This document shows positions 37,244-46,748 of a stretch of DNA of 64,000 nt, piece by piece (positions within the stretch are counted from its first letter, which is position 1; each line of letters begins with the position of its first letter). The stretch is taken from the NCBI GenBank assembly GCA_963792445.1, contig CAWBWO010000005.1:1-64000 (forward strand), given 5' to 3'. The notes below the pieces were generated by a model, which saw only the letters and a list, made by a program, of their open reading frames with translations, was not told where the DNA came from and searched no databases. The position numbers and the translations under genes were made by a program. Origin of the DNA: Rummeliibacillus sp963792445 (GTDB taxonomy: Bacteria > Bacillota > Bacilli > Bacillales_A > Planococcaceae).

Positions 37244-38854
37244 GTGAACGAGATACAAAAACTTTTTCAAAGTGAAGACGGTAATGAGCAACAAAGAGAA
37301 CAGTTAAAAAAGTATTTGGACAAAATTTTAACTTCCATGGATACAATAAAAGATCCATCGAAAACAACCCTTGGTCCAATGCAAGAACGCTCTTCAAATT
37401 TCTATAGAGAATTAATGGAAAATCATGCAGTTCCAATGGATGGTTTGGATTTAGATACTGTTGTAAATGAATTGACGAATTTAATGAAAGGTCATCCCTT
37501 CCATACACATAATTTTGTCACGAATGTTTTACCAATGGCGAGTATTCCAGGGGTATTAGGATTATTTGTGAATTCGTTATTAAATGGGAATAATTTGTGG
37601 GATGTTTATGGACCTGCAGCGACAGAATCTGAAGTAAAAGTCATTTCGATGATGTCTAAATTGGTAGGCTATGATTATACAAAAAGCTTTGGTTATACAA
37701 CTTGGGGTGGACAAGGAGCTGTCTTTAGTGGCTTACGAGTAGCAATCGCAAAACAATTCCCTCATGCCAAAGAAGAAGGTATTCCAAATAATTTATATTG
37801 CTTTGCATCTGAAAATGCACACTACAGTTTACTCAAATCAATAGAAGCAGTAGGTATTGGAAGCAATCATCTAATCCGTGTCAGAGCAGGAAAAGACCAT
37901 TCAATGGATATGGATGATTTACAAGAACAATTAACAAAAGTTATTGAAAATGGAGGAATTCCAGTTTACATCGTTGCAACAACTGGTGCTACTGATAGTT
38001 TCGCAATCGACGACATTAAGGAAATAAAAGAAATTACAACTACTTTTGAAAATCGCTACAACTTAAAGCAGGTACATATACATGCAGACTCAGCTTTAGG
38101 TGGTTTCTACGCATTTTTCAATGATTATGATTTTGAACAAAACCCCCTACATTTAGAAGATGAAGTGCTTGAAAGCTTAAACGTCATTCGTTCACGCATG
38201 CAGCACTTACACATTGCTGATTCTTTGTGTTTTGACTTCCAAAAACTTGGTCAAACACCTTATCTAACGAGTCTATTCTTAGTAAAAGATGGCAGTGCAT
38301 TAGGTTTACTTGATTTAGAAGATTTCGATACACCTTATGTAGGAAATCGTGGATACGGCTCTTATCATACAGGTTATACACTTGAATGTTCACGAATGGG
38401 TAGTTCCATCGCAATCTATGCAGCTCTTATGGCGTTTGGAAAAACAGGTTATCAAAAAATACTAGCAAATTATGTTCGTGTTAACCTAGCATTCCGTAAA
38501 CAATTGGCAATGGAAATCCCATCATTACAAGTTGTTAATGTAACGAATATCGGACCAATCACTGCATTCCGTTTGTATCCTGATGGATTCAACTGGAAAA
38601 CTGAACAAGCTGGAAAATATACAGAATCTGAAATTGAAACTATTAATAAATTAAATTCAGACCTATTCGAAATATTAGGAAAGCACCGTGATGAAGTATT
38701 CTTTGGTGATACAACACGCGTATGTACAGTGGAAGCATCTGACAGTAAAAATCGTATACCTGTTGGGGTGGCTAAATTCTTCTCAATTTCTCCATATACA
38801 AATGTAGAGCATATTCCAGCAATTATTGAGTCACTTAAACACTCAATATCATGA
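37244..38854 (+). CDS. Group II PLP-dependent decarboxylase
   Basis: About 536 residues from GTG 37244, which has GAGGTG 9 bp upstream. Pyridoxal-binding features: YTTWGGQGAVFSGLRVAI, SENAHYSLLKS, HADSALGGF (Asp of the PLP pyridine) and the Schiff-base Lys in DFQKLGQTPY (residue 334). The fold is shared by glutamate, tyrosine and aromatic amino acid decarboxylases; the substrate is not set by visible motifs. The stop is 18 bp from the start of a chemoreceptor gene, giving a two-gene operon. Confidence 0.88.
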   Translation: MNEIQKLFQSEDGNEQQREQLKKYLDKILTSMDTIKDPSKTTLGPMQERSSNFYRELMENHAVPMDGLDLDTVVNELTNLMKGHPFHTHNFVTNVLPMASIPGVLGLFVNSLLNGNNLWDVYGPAATESEVKVISMMSKLVGYDYTKSFGYTTWGGQGAVFSGLRVAIAKQFPHAKEEGIPNNLYCFASENAHYSLLKSIEAVGIGSNHLIRVRAGKDHSMDMDDLQEQLTKVIENGGIPVYIVATTGATDSFAIDDIKEIKEITTTFENRYNLKQVHIHADSALGGFYAFFNDYDFEQNPLHLEDEVLESLNVIRSRMQHLHIADSLCFDFQKLGQTPYLTSLFLVKDGSALGLLDLEDFDTPYVGNRGYGSYHTGYTLECSRMGSSIAIYAALMAFGKTGYQKILANYVRVNLAFRKQLAMEIPSLQVVNVTNIGPITAFRLYPDGFNWKTEQAGKYTESEIETINKLNSDLFEILGKHRDEVFFGDTTRVCTVEASDSKNRIPVGVAKFFSISPYTNVEHIPAIIESLKHSIS

Positions 38855-38871
38855 GCAGGAGGAAGAAAATC

Positions 38872-40571
38872 TTGAAGTTATTTAAGAAAAATAAACATTC
38901 ACTTTTACTAAAGTTTGTTTTATCCTTAACGATTCCGATTGCTATTTTTTCTTTAATATTCGGATATGATTCTGTACTATTCATCAAACAAAATTATTAA
39001 AGAACGTGTTATGAGTCTATTTGATGATAAATTACAACTTGTTTCTGATGAAGTTATGACACATCTAGATTCAGACCTTGTAACAAATGCAGATAACAAC
39101 GATAAGGTTGCATACGATAAATTATTAACAGCATTAAATACAGCAAAAAAAGACCATGGTATTGAGAATGCTTATGTTCTTTCACGTTCAAATGGTAAGG
39201 AGCATATTGTTGCTTTAAGTGATACGGACAATCATAATGCATCCTATAAATTTGACCCAAAGATGAATGATGCAATTGATCAACAAACCATTACATTTAG
39301 TGATATATACAAAGATCAATATGGTATTCATAAATCTATTTTCGTACCATTTAATGGAACAGATATTATATTTGGTTTAGATATGGATGCATCGTTTATT
39401 AATAAAGTTCAAACAGATACTTTATGGACTGCAATCGGCTTAACAGTATTGTTTGTAATAATTGGTGCTGTCATTGCGTTTATTATTAGTAAAAAAATTA
39501 TTAAGCCAATGGAAGCAATCAAAAGTTACGTAGAGGAAGTCGCAAAAGGAAATTTAGCAACAAAACAATTTAAGATAAAAGGCAAAGATGAGATTGCACA
39601 ACTATCTCACGGTGTTTATCGGATGGTGGATGATTTAAGACATCTTATTTCTCAAATTAGTGTGAATGCTGAACAAGTAGCTGCAACTTCAGAGGAGTTA
39701 TCCGCAGCATCAGAACAAACAAGTGCTTCTATCGAACAAGTTACCGCATCGATGCAAGAAGTAGCTGCAGGTTCTGATCAGCAAACCGATTCAGTCGAAG
39801 AAATCGGAGCTAATGTCCATGATATTTCCACTAAAATGGACCATGTTACATCATATGCACAACAAGTTAGCATAAAAGCAACCGATACGACAACAACTGC
39901 TGAGAATGGTAATGTCAATTATTCAAAATGCTGTTGATAAAATGAATAGTACAAATGAAAAGATTCATGCAACTTCTGAAGTGGTTAACCGTTTAAATGT
40001 TTACTCAAAAGAAATTGGCCAGATTGTTTCACTGATTACTGAAATTGCCGATCAAACGAACTTACTTGCACTGAATGCCTCAATCGAAGCAGCCCGTGCA
40101 GGTGAACATGGTAAAGGATTTGCTGTTGTAGCTGAAGAAGTCAGAAAACTCGCTGATCAATCAAGAGATGCCGCAAACGATATAAGTAATCGAATTAATT
40201 CCATCAAAGTGGAATCATCAAATGCGGTAGAATCCATGTCAACAAGTTATGAAAATCTTCAAGAAAGTGTGGAAGCTTTCGATCAAGCAGGCGAAGCGTT
40301 CAAAACAATCTACACAGCTGTTTCCGATTTGACAACTCAAATGGGACAAGTAAATAAAAGTATTGAATCCATGAATTCAGGTGTTAGCAATATCGCTGAT
40401 TCAATGGAAGAAGTAAGCGTAATTGTTGAGCAAAATGCAAGTAGCATCCAAAATGTAGCTGCTGCCTCAGAAGAACAAACTGCCAGCATGGAAGAAATCA
40501 CTGCTTCCTCCAATAACCTAGCAACAATGGCTGAAGAACTTCGAACTACCATTGCAAAATTCAAAGTTTAA
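38872..40571 (+). CDS. Methyl-accepting chemotaxis protein, two frameshifts
   Basis: Start TTG 38872 follows AGGAGGAAG, directly after the decarboxylase stop. First frame: basic start and membrane helix (LLLKFVLSLTIPIAIFSLIFGY). A frame change near 38965 leads to an extracellular sensor of about 140 residues, the second helix (LWTAIGLTVLFVIIGAVIAFII) and HAMP domain. A second change near 39920 precedes the signalling tip DQTNLLALNASIEAARAGEHGKGFAVVAEEVRKLAD. Removing one base at each site restores a normal receptor of about 566 residues. Confidence 0.82.
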
Positions 40572-40607
40572 TAATTGTTAATTAGCTAAGTTACTGATTT
40601 GATAAAA

Positions 40608-40646
40608 ATAATGCCAAGACTTATATTGAAGTCTTGGCATTATTTA
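40608..40646 (+). terminator. Terminator of the decarboxylase-chemoreceptor operon
   Basis: AATGCCAAGACT / AGTCTTGGCATT stem followed by ATTTATG; the U tract is short. Confidence 0.85.
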
Positions 40647-40690
40647 TGTGAATTGTATGTCTAGTTGTGTCTATGCCTAGTAGTAATGAT

Positions 40691-40745
40691 GACTTAAATT
40701 ATCATCAGCGTGGATAAACGACCTTTTCTCGTGGATAAGTCCAAA
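40691..40745. repeat. CGTGGAT array, copy 2 with edge motif
   Basis: GACTTAAATT at 40691, then GTGGATAA at 40710 and 40731 (21 bp). It lies between convergent genes, outside both terminators. Confidence 0.65.
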
Positions 40746-40805
40746 TCCGCTAGATGCGAATTCATCCCCATATAGATAGTTGATCTATTTACAAACCACA
40801 TTCAC

Positions 40806-40841
40806 AAAAAAGAGAACTCGTTTATTAAACCGAGTTCTCTT
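40806..40841 (-). terminator. Terminator of the two-LysM hydrolase gene
   Basis: AGAGAACTCG / CGAGTTCTCT stem followed by T run on the minus strand. Confidence 0.93.
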
Positions 40842-40850
40842 TTCCTCTTT

Positions 40851-40862
40851 GTGCTAGGCACC
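40851..40862. repeat. GTGCYAGGCACC palindrome
   Basis: GTGCTAGGCACC directly after the hydrolase stop; the same site follows the duplicate gene at 41933. Related forms occur at 49321 and 62540. Confidence 0.55.
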
Positions 40863-40864
40863 TA

Positions 40865-41680
40865 TTATAAATGTCTATATCCAGCGAAGTGGTTATTCCA
40901 ATATGACTCATAAATTGAGCTTACTTGTACTTTTGTTCCACTTGCACTCACAAATTTTCCGTTACCCATATAAAATCCAATATGGGAGATACCTGATTTA
41001 TATGTATTTTTGAAAAATACTAAATCTCCTACTTGAGGTGAACTTGTAGGACTTGACATAGAGTAAAAACCTGCAGCATTTGTACGTGGAACAGAAATTC
41101 CTGCATTTCTATATGCATAATAGATTAATCCACTACAATCGAAGCCACTTGGAGTAGAACCACCGAATACATATGGTACACCTTGTTGAGACAATGCGAT
41201 TGATACTGCCTTTGATAGATTTGAATTTGAAGATGGTGTAGAAACACTATTACTTACTTTTTTAGTTGAACCTTTAACTTTTAACTTTTGGCCAGCTCGG
41301 ATATTTGTTGATTTAAGGTTATTCCAACTCATAAGTGTTTTGTAAGATACACCGTATTTTCTAGCAATTCCTGAAAGTGTATCACCACGTTTTACTGTAT
41401 AAGTGGAAGTAGCTGTACTTTTAGTTGATGTTGTTTTACTAGCTGTTGTGCTAGATTTGATTTTCAACTTTTGTCCAACTTTAATTTTAGTAGATTTTAA
41501 ATTGTTCCAGCTCATAATATTTTTGTATGATGTATGATATTTGGCACCAATTTTTGATAAAGTGTCACCTGATTTTACTGTATATGTATTAGTTGCAGCT
41601 GATGCAGTTGATTGTTCGCCTATGCTCGAGAATAGCATGATTGAACTTAATGCTACCGCTGATATGATCGTTTTCTTCAA
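40865..41680 (-). CDS. Secreted peptidoglycan hydrolase, two LysM plus NlpC/P60
   Basis: 271 residues from TTG 41680 (AAGGGAG upstream). Signal peptide about 1-29, LysM repeats at TYTVKSGDTLSKIG and TYTVKRGDTLSGIA with Ser/Thr/Lys linkers, and an NlpC/P60 domain (about 155-271) with Cys in GFDCSGL and His in GISHIGFYMGNGKFVSASG. Nearly the same as the next gene upstream except for one fewer LysM: a recent tandem duplication. Each copy has its own promoter region and terminator. Stop is 3 bp from a GTGCTAGGCACC palindrome. Confidence 0.93.
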   Translation of the reverse strand: MKKTIISAVALSSIMLFSSIGEQSTASAATNTYTVKSGDTLSKIGAKYHTSYKNIMSWNNLKSTKIKVGQKLKIKSSTTASKTTSTKSTATSTYTVKRGDTLSGIARKYGVSYKTLMSWNNLKSTNIRAGQKLKVKGSTKKVSNSVSTPSSNSNLSKAVSIALSQQGVPYVFGGSTPSGFDCSGLIYYAYRNAGISVPRTNAAGFYSMSSPTSSPQVGDLVFFKNTYKSGISHIGFYMGNGKFVSASGTKVQVSSIYESYWNNHFAGYRHL

Positions 41681-41856
41681 TTATCTTAACTCCCTTAATA
41701 TTCTATTTACAAACTCTAAACTCTATTATAAAGAACTAATGTAACAAGAATGTAATAGGAGTATCAAAATTATGTTACAAATTTGTCGACAGAAGCTGAA
41801 AAACTGCTGAAAAATACATATTTTTCTATCTATTAACCACAATTTTGAAGAATATT

Positions 41857-41896
41857 AAAAAAAGGACCACTAAACTAGTTTAGTGAATCCCCTTTT
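41857..41896 (-). terminator. Terminator of the three-LysM hydrolase gene
   Basis: Palindrome CACTAAACTAGTTTAGTG flanked by GG/CC pairs and followed by T run on the minus strand. Confidence 0.88.
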
Positions 41897-41932
41897 ACCA
41901 GAATAAAATTCAACATATTCATCTTATTTTCT

Positions 41933-41944
41933 GTGCCAGGCACC
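41933..41944. repeat. GTGCYAGGCACC palindrome
   Basis: GTGCCAGGCACC, 3 bp past the stop of the 41947-42945 gene, as in its duplicate. Confidence 0.6.
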
Positions 41945-41946
41945 GA

Positions 41947-42945
41947 TTATAAATGTCTGTATCCAGCGAAGTGGCTTTTCCAGTATGATTCGTTAACTGA
42001 ACTTACTTGTACTTTTGTTCCACTTGCACTTACAAATTTCCCGTTCCCCATGTATAGTCCAATATGTGAGATACCTGATTTATATGTATTTTTGAAAAAT
42101 ACTAAATCTCCTACTTTAGGTGAACTTGTAGCACTTGACATAGAGTAAAAACCTGCAGCATTTGTACGTGGAACAGAAATTCCTGCATTTCTATATGCAT
42201 AGTAGATTAATCCACTACAATCGAAGCCACTTGGAGTAGAACCACCGAATACATATGGTACACCTTGTTGAGACAATGCAATTGATACTACCTTTGATAG
42301 ATTTGAATTAGAAGATGATGTTGAAACACTATTGCTTACCTTTTTAGTTGATCCTTTAACTTTAAGCTTTTGACCAACTCGGATATTTGTTGATTTTAGG
42401 TGATTCCAACTCATCAACGTTTTGTATGATACTCCATATTTCTTACCGATTCCTGAAAGTGTATCACCACGTTTTACTGTATAAGTTGAAGTAGTTGTAC
42501 TTTTCTTTGATGTTGATTTACTAGTATAAGTTGAACCTTTAACTTTTAGTTTTTGGCCAACTCTAATACTTGTTGATTTTAAGTTATTCCAACTCATCAA
42601 CGTTTTGTATGACACACCATATTTCTTACCGATTCCTGAAAGTGTATCACCACGTTTTACTGTATAAGTGGAAGTAGCTGTACTTTTCTTTGTTGTTGAT
42701 TTGCTAGCAGAAGTGCCAGATTTGATTTTCAACTTTTGCCCAACTTTAATTTTAGTAGATTTTAAGTTGTTCCAGCTCATAATAGTTTTGTATGATGTAT
42801 GATATTTGGCACCAATTTTTGATAAGGTGTCACCTGATTTTACTGTATATGTACTAGTTGCTGCTGATGCTGTTGATTGTTCACCTATGCTAGTGAATAG
42901 CATGATTGAACTTAGTGCTACCGCTGATATAATCGTTTTCTTCAA
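41947..42945 (-). CDS. Secreted peptidoglycan hydrolase, three LysM plus NlpC/P60
   Basis: 332 residues from TTG 42945. Signal peptide about 1-29, three LysM repeats (TYTVKSGDTLSKIG, then two TYTVKRGDTLSGIG), and the catalytic domain with GFDCSGL and GISHIGLYMGNGKFVSASG. Signal peptide, first LysM and catalytic domain are nearly the same as in the 40865-41680 gene. The middle and third LysM units are nearly identical to each other, so a LysM unit was gained or lost after gene duplication. Wall endopeptidase role inferred from the family. Confidence 0.93.
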   Translation of the reverse strand: MKKTIISAVALSSIMLFTSIGEQSTASAATSTYTVKSGDTLSKIGAKYHTSYKTIMSWNNLKSTKIKVGQKLKIKSGTSASKSTTKKSTATSTYTVKRGDTLSGIGKKYGVSYKTLMSWNNLKSTSIRVGQKLKVKGSTYTSKSTSKKSTTTSTYTVKRGDTLSGIGKKYGVSYKTLMSWNHLKSTNIRVGQKLKVKGSTKKVSNSVSTSSSNSNLSKVVSIALSQQGVPYVFGGSTPSGFDCSGLIYYAYRNAGISVPRTNAAGFYSMSSATSSPKVGDLVFFKNTYKSGISHIGLYMGNGKFVSASGTKVQVSSVNESYWKSHFAGYRHL

Positions 42946-43130
42946 TTATCTTAACTCCCTTAATATTCTATTTACAAACTCTATTATAAAGGGCTAATAT
43001 AACAAGAATGTAATAGGAGTATCAAAATTATATTACAAATTTATCGATAAAAGTTGGAAATATGCTAAAAAATACATATATTTTTTATTCTATCAACCTC
43101 GATTATGAAGACTAAACGATAATTTCTATT

Positions 43131-43171
43131 AAAAAAGGACCACTAATTTATTTTAGTGAATCCTCTTTTTG
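43131..43171 (-). terminator. Terminator of the 43184-43378 spore protein gene
   Basis: CACTAA...TTAGTG stem with GG/CC extension and T run, clearly related to the terminator at 41857-41896. Confidence 0.75.
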
Positions 43172-43183
43172 TAGAAAAAAGTT

Positions 43184-43378
43184 TTACATATTCATCTTAT
43201 TTTTCATCTTTACCTCTTCTGAGTCTGTATCGCTGTACATCGCAGTTCCTTGTCCATTTGTTTTGGCAAGCATTGCTTTGACTTCATTGTAGCTCAAACC
43301 GGACTCAGCGTTTTTGCGCTTCACTTCATTGATATCTGTTCCAACTGTTGTTTTGCCATCCCGTTTATAATTTGTCAA
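43184..43378 (-). CDS. Gamma-type small acid-soluble spore protein-like, one repeat
   Basis: 64 residues from TTG 43378 behind GGAGGTG. The core TDINEVKRKNAESGLSYNEVKAMLA matches the repeat of the 48549-48833 protein and recalls gamma-type SASP repeats (xVKQQNAxSxxG). Gamma SASPs serve as amino acid stores degraded by the Gpr protease at germination. The missing Gln runs make the family call moderate. Confidence 0.65.
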   Translation of the reverse strand: MTNYKRDGKTTVGTDINEVKRKNAESGLSYNEVKAMLAKTNGQGTAMYSDTDSEEVKMKNKMNM

Positions 43379-43426
43379 ATTAACACCTCCATCTCTACCT
43401 TCTTACTATCTCCCTCGTTTCATCAA

Positions 43427-43687
43427 TTATGAGAAAAAGTTATTGTGATCAAGAGTATCTTCTTTTAACTTTTTACTTTTGTCGATTCTATGGTATTCGG
43501 AAATCTGAATAACCCGAGCTTTTCCTGAATTCAATTCGTGATAAATCCCTCTCGAGTCTGTAAATGAAATATACTGATCTCTCTCACTCTGGATCAGGTT
43601 TTCAGCCTCTTCTTGGGACTCTACAAAGATAAACCTTCTGACATAATGCTCTTGATCAAAAAAGTACGTCACTTTAAATTCCTTCAT
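43427..43687 (-). CDS. Hypothetical 86-residue protein
   Basis: Start ATG 43687 follows GAGGTG. A small alpha/beta protein (FKVTYFFDQEHYVRRFIFVESQEEAENLIQ...) with a charged C-terminus. I do not recognise the family. It lies upstream of the 43184 spore gene and may share its transcript (48-bp gap, no terminator). Confidence 0.6.
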   Translation of the reverse strand: MKEFKVTYFFDQEHYVRRFIFVESQEEAENLIQSERDQYISFTDSRGIYHELNSGKARVIQISEYHRIDKSKKLKEDTLDHNNFFS

Positions 43688-43920
43688 ATCTCATCTACAC
43701 CTCATTATTTTTTACATTTATGCTTTTAACATTTATAGACAATACTCCTATAGGTTATCCAACAAACAACAGATATAACATCATTGCAAACGAATTTATA
43801 AGAAATGAAAAATAATTAAATTGAAGTAAATTGTTTGTGTCCAGGTACCGAATAGTGTTTATCTCATCAGAATATGATAATAAGACAATTATTGTAAATG
43901 ACAAGATGGAGGAAAATGTT

Positions 43921-44547
43921 ATGCATTCCATATTACCTTATTTTTTTCTAGGAATATCTTTGGCTGCTCCGATTGGTCCTGTAAAAGCAACATTACTAAA
44001 TCTAGGAATTAAAAACGGCTTTTTCCATGCATGGTTCTTTAGCCTTGGGGCAATTGCAACTGATTTGACCTATATGGTTTTAGTGTATCTTGGGATTGGA
44101 CGATTTATTGAATATCCATTTATCAAATCAATATTATGGTGTTTTGGCTGCTTCGTTCTAATGTATACGGGGATTGAAAATTTACTTACTCTGCATAAAG
44201 TGAAAATCGATTCAAATTTCAAAAGAATGTTACGTTTGCGACATTCATTTCTATCTGGTTTCCTGATTGCCCTTTTAAATCCTTTAACTATTCTTTTCTG
44301 GTTAGGAATTTATGGCTCTGTTCTAGTAGGCGGATCGCACAAACTAAATCATATTCAAATTGGTCTTTATAGTATTTGTATTTTATTAGGAATTATATTA
44401 GTAGATTTCATCATGGCGTCTGTCTCAAGCGGTTCGCGGAAAGTTTTATCAACTAAGTTTCTAAATGTAGTATCTGCCATTTCCTCTATTTCTATGATTG
44501 GTTTTGGAATTCATTTTGGTATCCTTGCTTACAAATCATTATTTTAA
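43921..44547 (+). CDS. LysE/RhtB family exporter
   Basis: 209 residues from ATG 43921 (GGAGGAAAA upstream), six predicted helices. The opening LPYFFLGISLAAPIGPVKATLLNLGIKNG is the LysE-family signature, and ALLNPLTILFWLGIYGS is the second conserved block. Probably exports an amino acid or analogue. 100 bp before the MFS gene, same strand. Confidence 0.88.
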   Translation: MHSILPYFFLGISLAAPIGPVKATLLNLGIKNGFFHAWFFSLGAIATDLTYMVLVYLGIGRFIEYPFIKSILWCFGCFVLMYTGIENLLTLHKVKIDSNFKRMLRLRHSFLSGFLIALLNPLTILFWLGIYGSVLVGGSHKLNHIQIGLYSICILLGIILVDFIMASVSSGSRKVLSTKFLNVVSAISSISMIGFGIHFGILAYKSLF

Positions 44548-44648
44548 TATATTATCAAAAATATTTCCCTTTAAATCGCGCGTTAGCCTCATATTTAAGA
44601 CGCTTTTGGAAACCATATTGATACTACTTTCAACTAGAGGTGTTTATT

Positions 44649-46028
44649 ATGAAAAAAAGCGCGAGAAATGAGGAAAAAGTTAGCATATTATGTATCATCA
44701 GCTTAGCGTCTATTCCTCTTGTCATGACGCTTGGCAATTCAATGCTAATCCCTGTTCTCCCTATATTAGAAAATAAGGTGGGCATTTCTTCGTTTCAATC
44801 GAGTATGATTATTACCAGTTACTCAATTGCTGCCATTTTACTTATTCCTGTAGCTGGTTATTTATCAGATCGATTTGGTCGAAAAATCGTTATTTTACCA
44901 AGCTTAGTTTTAGCATTAATTGGTGGACTTATTTCTGCATTTGCATCTTGGAAACTACAAAATCCTTATTTTATCATAATAATTGGACGTATTCTACAAG
45001 GTGTTGGTGCTGCAGGTGCCATGCCAATTGTTATTCCATTAGTAGGCGACCTCTATAATGGTGATGATGAAAAAACGAGTGCTAGCTTAGGCATGATCGA
45101 AACTTCGAATACATTTGGTAAAGTACTAAGCCCTATTCTTGGTTCACTTTTTGCGGCCTTTTTGTGGTTTTTACCCTTTTTCTCTATTTCCATTTTTAGT
45201 CTAATTTCCATACTTCTCGTCCTCTTTTTTGTGAAAGCGCCAAAGGAAAAAGATGAACCAATTGCATTCAAGGAATTCGTTCAAAGTGTCAAAAATACAT
45301 TTAAACGTGATGGAAAATGGTTGTTGACAGTATTTTTGAATGGAATTTATGTCATGCTCGTGTTATTCGGAATGCTATTTTTTCTCTCTGAAATGCTCGA
45401 AAGCACCCACAATATAAAAGGCATTAAAAAGGGCTTTATCTTGGCGATTCCACTACTAATGCTATGTATTGCCTCTTTTATAACCGGACGAAAAATCAAT
45501 GGTGAAGTGAAAATCATTAAGAGAATGATTTTAATTTGTTTAATAATCGTTTCAGTTAGTATTGTATTTGTCGGTTTTCTAAAGGAAAATTTAGTTTTAT
45601 TATTAGTCATTACAAGCATTGCAGGTATTGCTTTAGGTGCCCTACTCCCTGTACTTGATGCGATCATTACAGAAAATATAAAAAAAGAAGAACGCGGTAC
45701 AGTTACCTCTTTCTACAGCTCTGCACGATATATTGGCGTAGCTGCAGGTCCCCCCATCATGTCACTTGTAATGGACAACTATTTAAACACAAGTTATATT
45801 ATTGCCGGTGTTTTAGGAATCATTTTATTATTTTTAGTTATGAAATTTATTGATATTGATGCAATTAATAAGCAAACAAATGACGTTTCCAAAACTGCAA
45901 AGTGGAAACTTCAATCAGTGGGGGTTTTCCGACGTACAGGACGTACTAGTGCCAATGCACAGGACGTGGCGTTTTTAGTTTATGGCCCATCCCCCCTGAT
46001 TTATCCCTTATTAAAAACTCGATGGTAA
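44649..46028 (+). CDS. MFS multidrug-type exporter with a foreign C-terminal tail
   Basis: 459 residues from ATG 44649 (GAGGTG upstream), twelve helices. Motif A GYLSDRFGRKIVILP and the motif C-like GRILQGVGAAGAMP suggest a DHA-type drug/proton antiporter. The normal protein seems to end near KTAKWKL: the last 38 or so codons lie inside the inserted element at 45897-46140, giving a Arg/Pro-rich tail unlike the family. Whether the tail matters is unknown. Confidence 0.88.
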   Translation: MKKSARNEEKVSILCIISLASIPLVMTLGNSMLIPVLPILENKVGISSFQSSMIITSYSIAAILLIPVAGYLSDRFGRKIVILPSLVLALIGGLISAFASWKLQNPYFIIIIGRILQGVGAAGAMPIVIPLVGDLYNGDDEKTSASLGMIETSNTFGKVLSPILGSLFAAFLWFLPFFSISIFSLISILLVLFFVKAPKEKDEPIAFKEFVQSVKNTFKRDGKWLLTVFLNGIYVMLVLFGMLFFLSEMLESTHNIKGIKKGFILAIPLLMLCIASFITGRKINGEVKIIKRMILICLIIVSVSIVFVGFLKENLVLLLVITSIAGIALGALLPVLDAIITENIKKEERGTVTSFYSSARYIGVAAGPPIMSLVMDNYLNTSYIIAGVLGIILLFLVMKFIDIDAINKQTNDVSKTAKWKLQSVGVFRRTGRTSANAQDVAFLVYGPSPLIYPLLKTRW

Positions 46029-46140
46029 GTTATGTATTCACCAATCGGGCATTCTACGACAGGCAGTTGATTCTCCCACCTATGCTTCTTCGAATTTTCT
46101 AAAGCCTTGAGGTGGGAGTCAAAAGCCAGTTAATGCGGGG
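45897..46140 (+). mobile_element. Structured element, copy 1 (possible MITE or IS-derived RNA)
   Basis: It begins AAGTGGAAACTTCAATCAG, then GTGGGGG, then a CACAGGACGTG hairpin (45958-45968), ACCAATCGGGC and GGCAGTT, a stem CTCCCACC (46073-46080) / GGTGGGAG (46111-46118) around the loop TGCTTCTTCGAATTTTCTAA, and ends AAGCCAGTTAATGCGGGG. Copy 2 at 50853-51084 shares ends and loop with different stem arms that still pair. No transposase is nearby. It resembles IS200/IS605-type ends only in general look. Confidence 0.6.
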
Positions 46141-46141
46141 T

Positions 46142-46180
46142 AAAAAAATGACTGATTCGTATATAGAATCAGTCATTTTA
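46142..46180 (-). terminator. Terminator of yqhV
   Basis: AATGACTGATTC / GAATCAGTCATT stem followed by T run on the minus strand. Confidence 0.9.
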
Positions 46181-46194
46181 AGTATTGGTGACTT

Positions 46195-46470
46195 TTATTT
46201 CGCATTGACGCTAATAAGAATAAGCGTGATTCCAGCAAAAAGGCAAACCATTCGCGGTATTGAAATTTTATCTGCTAGTCCAAATAATGCGATTGCCGTC
46301 GTGACAATTAAAACAGTTGGCCCCACAAGAGCCAGCATCGAATTAATATAAAAGGCTTTTTCTAAACTATTTAATTTCAGCATGAACAAAGCGGCCGTAA
46401 CTTCAATGCTTCCGGACATGATACGCAAAATAACCATCATCAGAAGTGACTTATCCATATCTCCCATCAT
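46195..46470 (-). CDS. yqhV: YqhV family membrane protein (DUF2619)
   Basis: 91 residues, three helices. Matches YqhV: MDKSLLMMVILRIMSGSIEVTAALFMLKLNSLEKAFYIN then LALVGPTVLIVTTAIALFGLADKIS. Often found with sporulation genes in Bacillales; function unknown. Start could be any of three Met in the first six residues. Confidence 0.85.
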   Translation of the reverse strand: MMGDMDKSLLMMVILRIMSGSIEVTAALFMLKLNSLEKAFYINSMLALVGPTVLIVTTAIALFGLADKISIPRMVCLFAGITLILISVNAK

Positions 46471-46549
46471 CCAATCTTATTAAATTTACTGTTTCCAGGT
46501 AAGTGCTCGTCTACTTCACTATATGTATGAGGTGGGTTGTTTATTTAAA

Positions 46550-46592
46550 CAAAAAAACCACCTGATTGGGAGTAGTCATCAGATGGTGGATT
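46550..46592 (-). terminator. Terminator downstream of the hpaB-like gene
   Basis: CCACCATCTGAT / ATCAGGTGG stem (one bulge) followed by seven T on the minus strand; 155 bp beyond the stop of the hpaB-like gene. Confidence 0.7.
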
Positions 46593-46636
46593 TGTGGATT
46601 AGTTTAGTTTGGAGCCGCTCCTGTAGGTGGTGTGAG

Positions 46637-46662
46637 GACTTAAATTTTCATCAGCGTGGATT
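46637..46662. repeat. CGTGGAT family remnant with edge motif
   Basis: GACTTAAATT at 46637 and GTGGATT at 46656, the same 19-bp offset as at 40691, with the shared TCATCAGC between. Confidence 0.5.
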
Positions 46663-46748
46663 GGTCCTCCCGGCTGTGCATGGATATCTTCTTCCACTCT
46701 CGTAGTATTTTCCTTTTTACGCTGCTCAAATATTCAACAGCGAAATCA

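Noticed and set aside
38872..40571. Programmed frameshifting in the chemoreceptor and other broken genes
   Set aside because: No slippery heptamer with downstream structure at the breaks, and different genes and sites are affected.
41933..42148. Small plus-strand protein starting inside the palindrome
   Set aside because: It lies opposite the NlpC/P60 gene and is its shadow.
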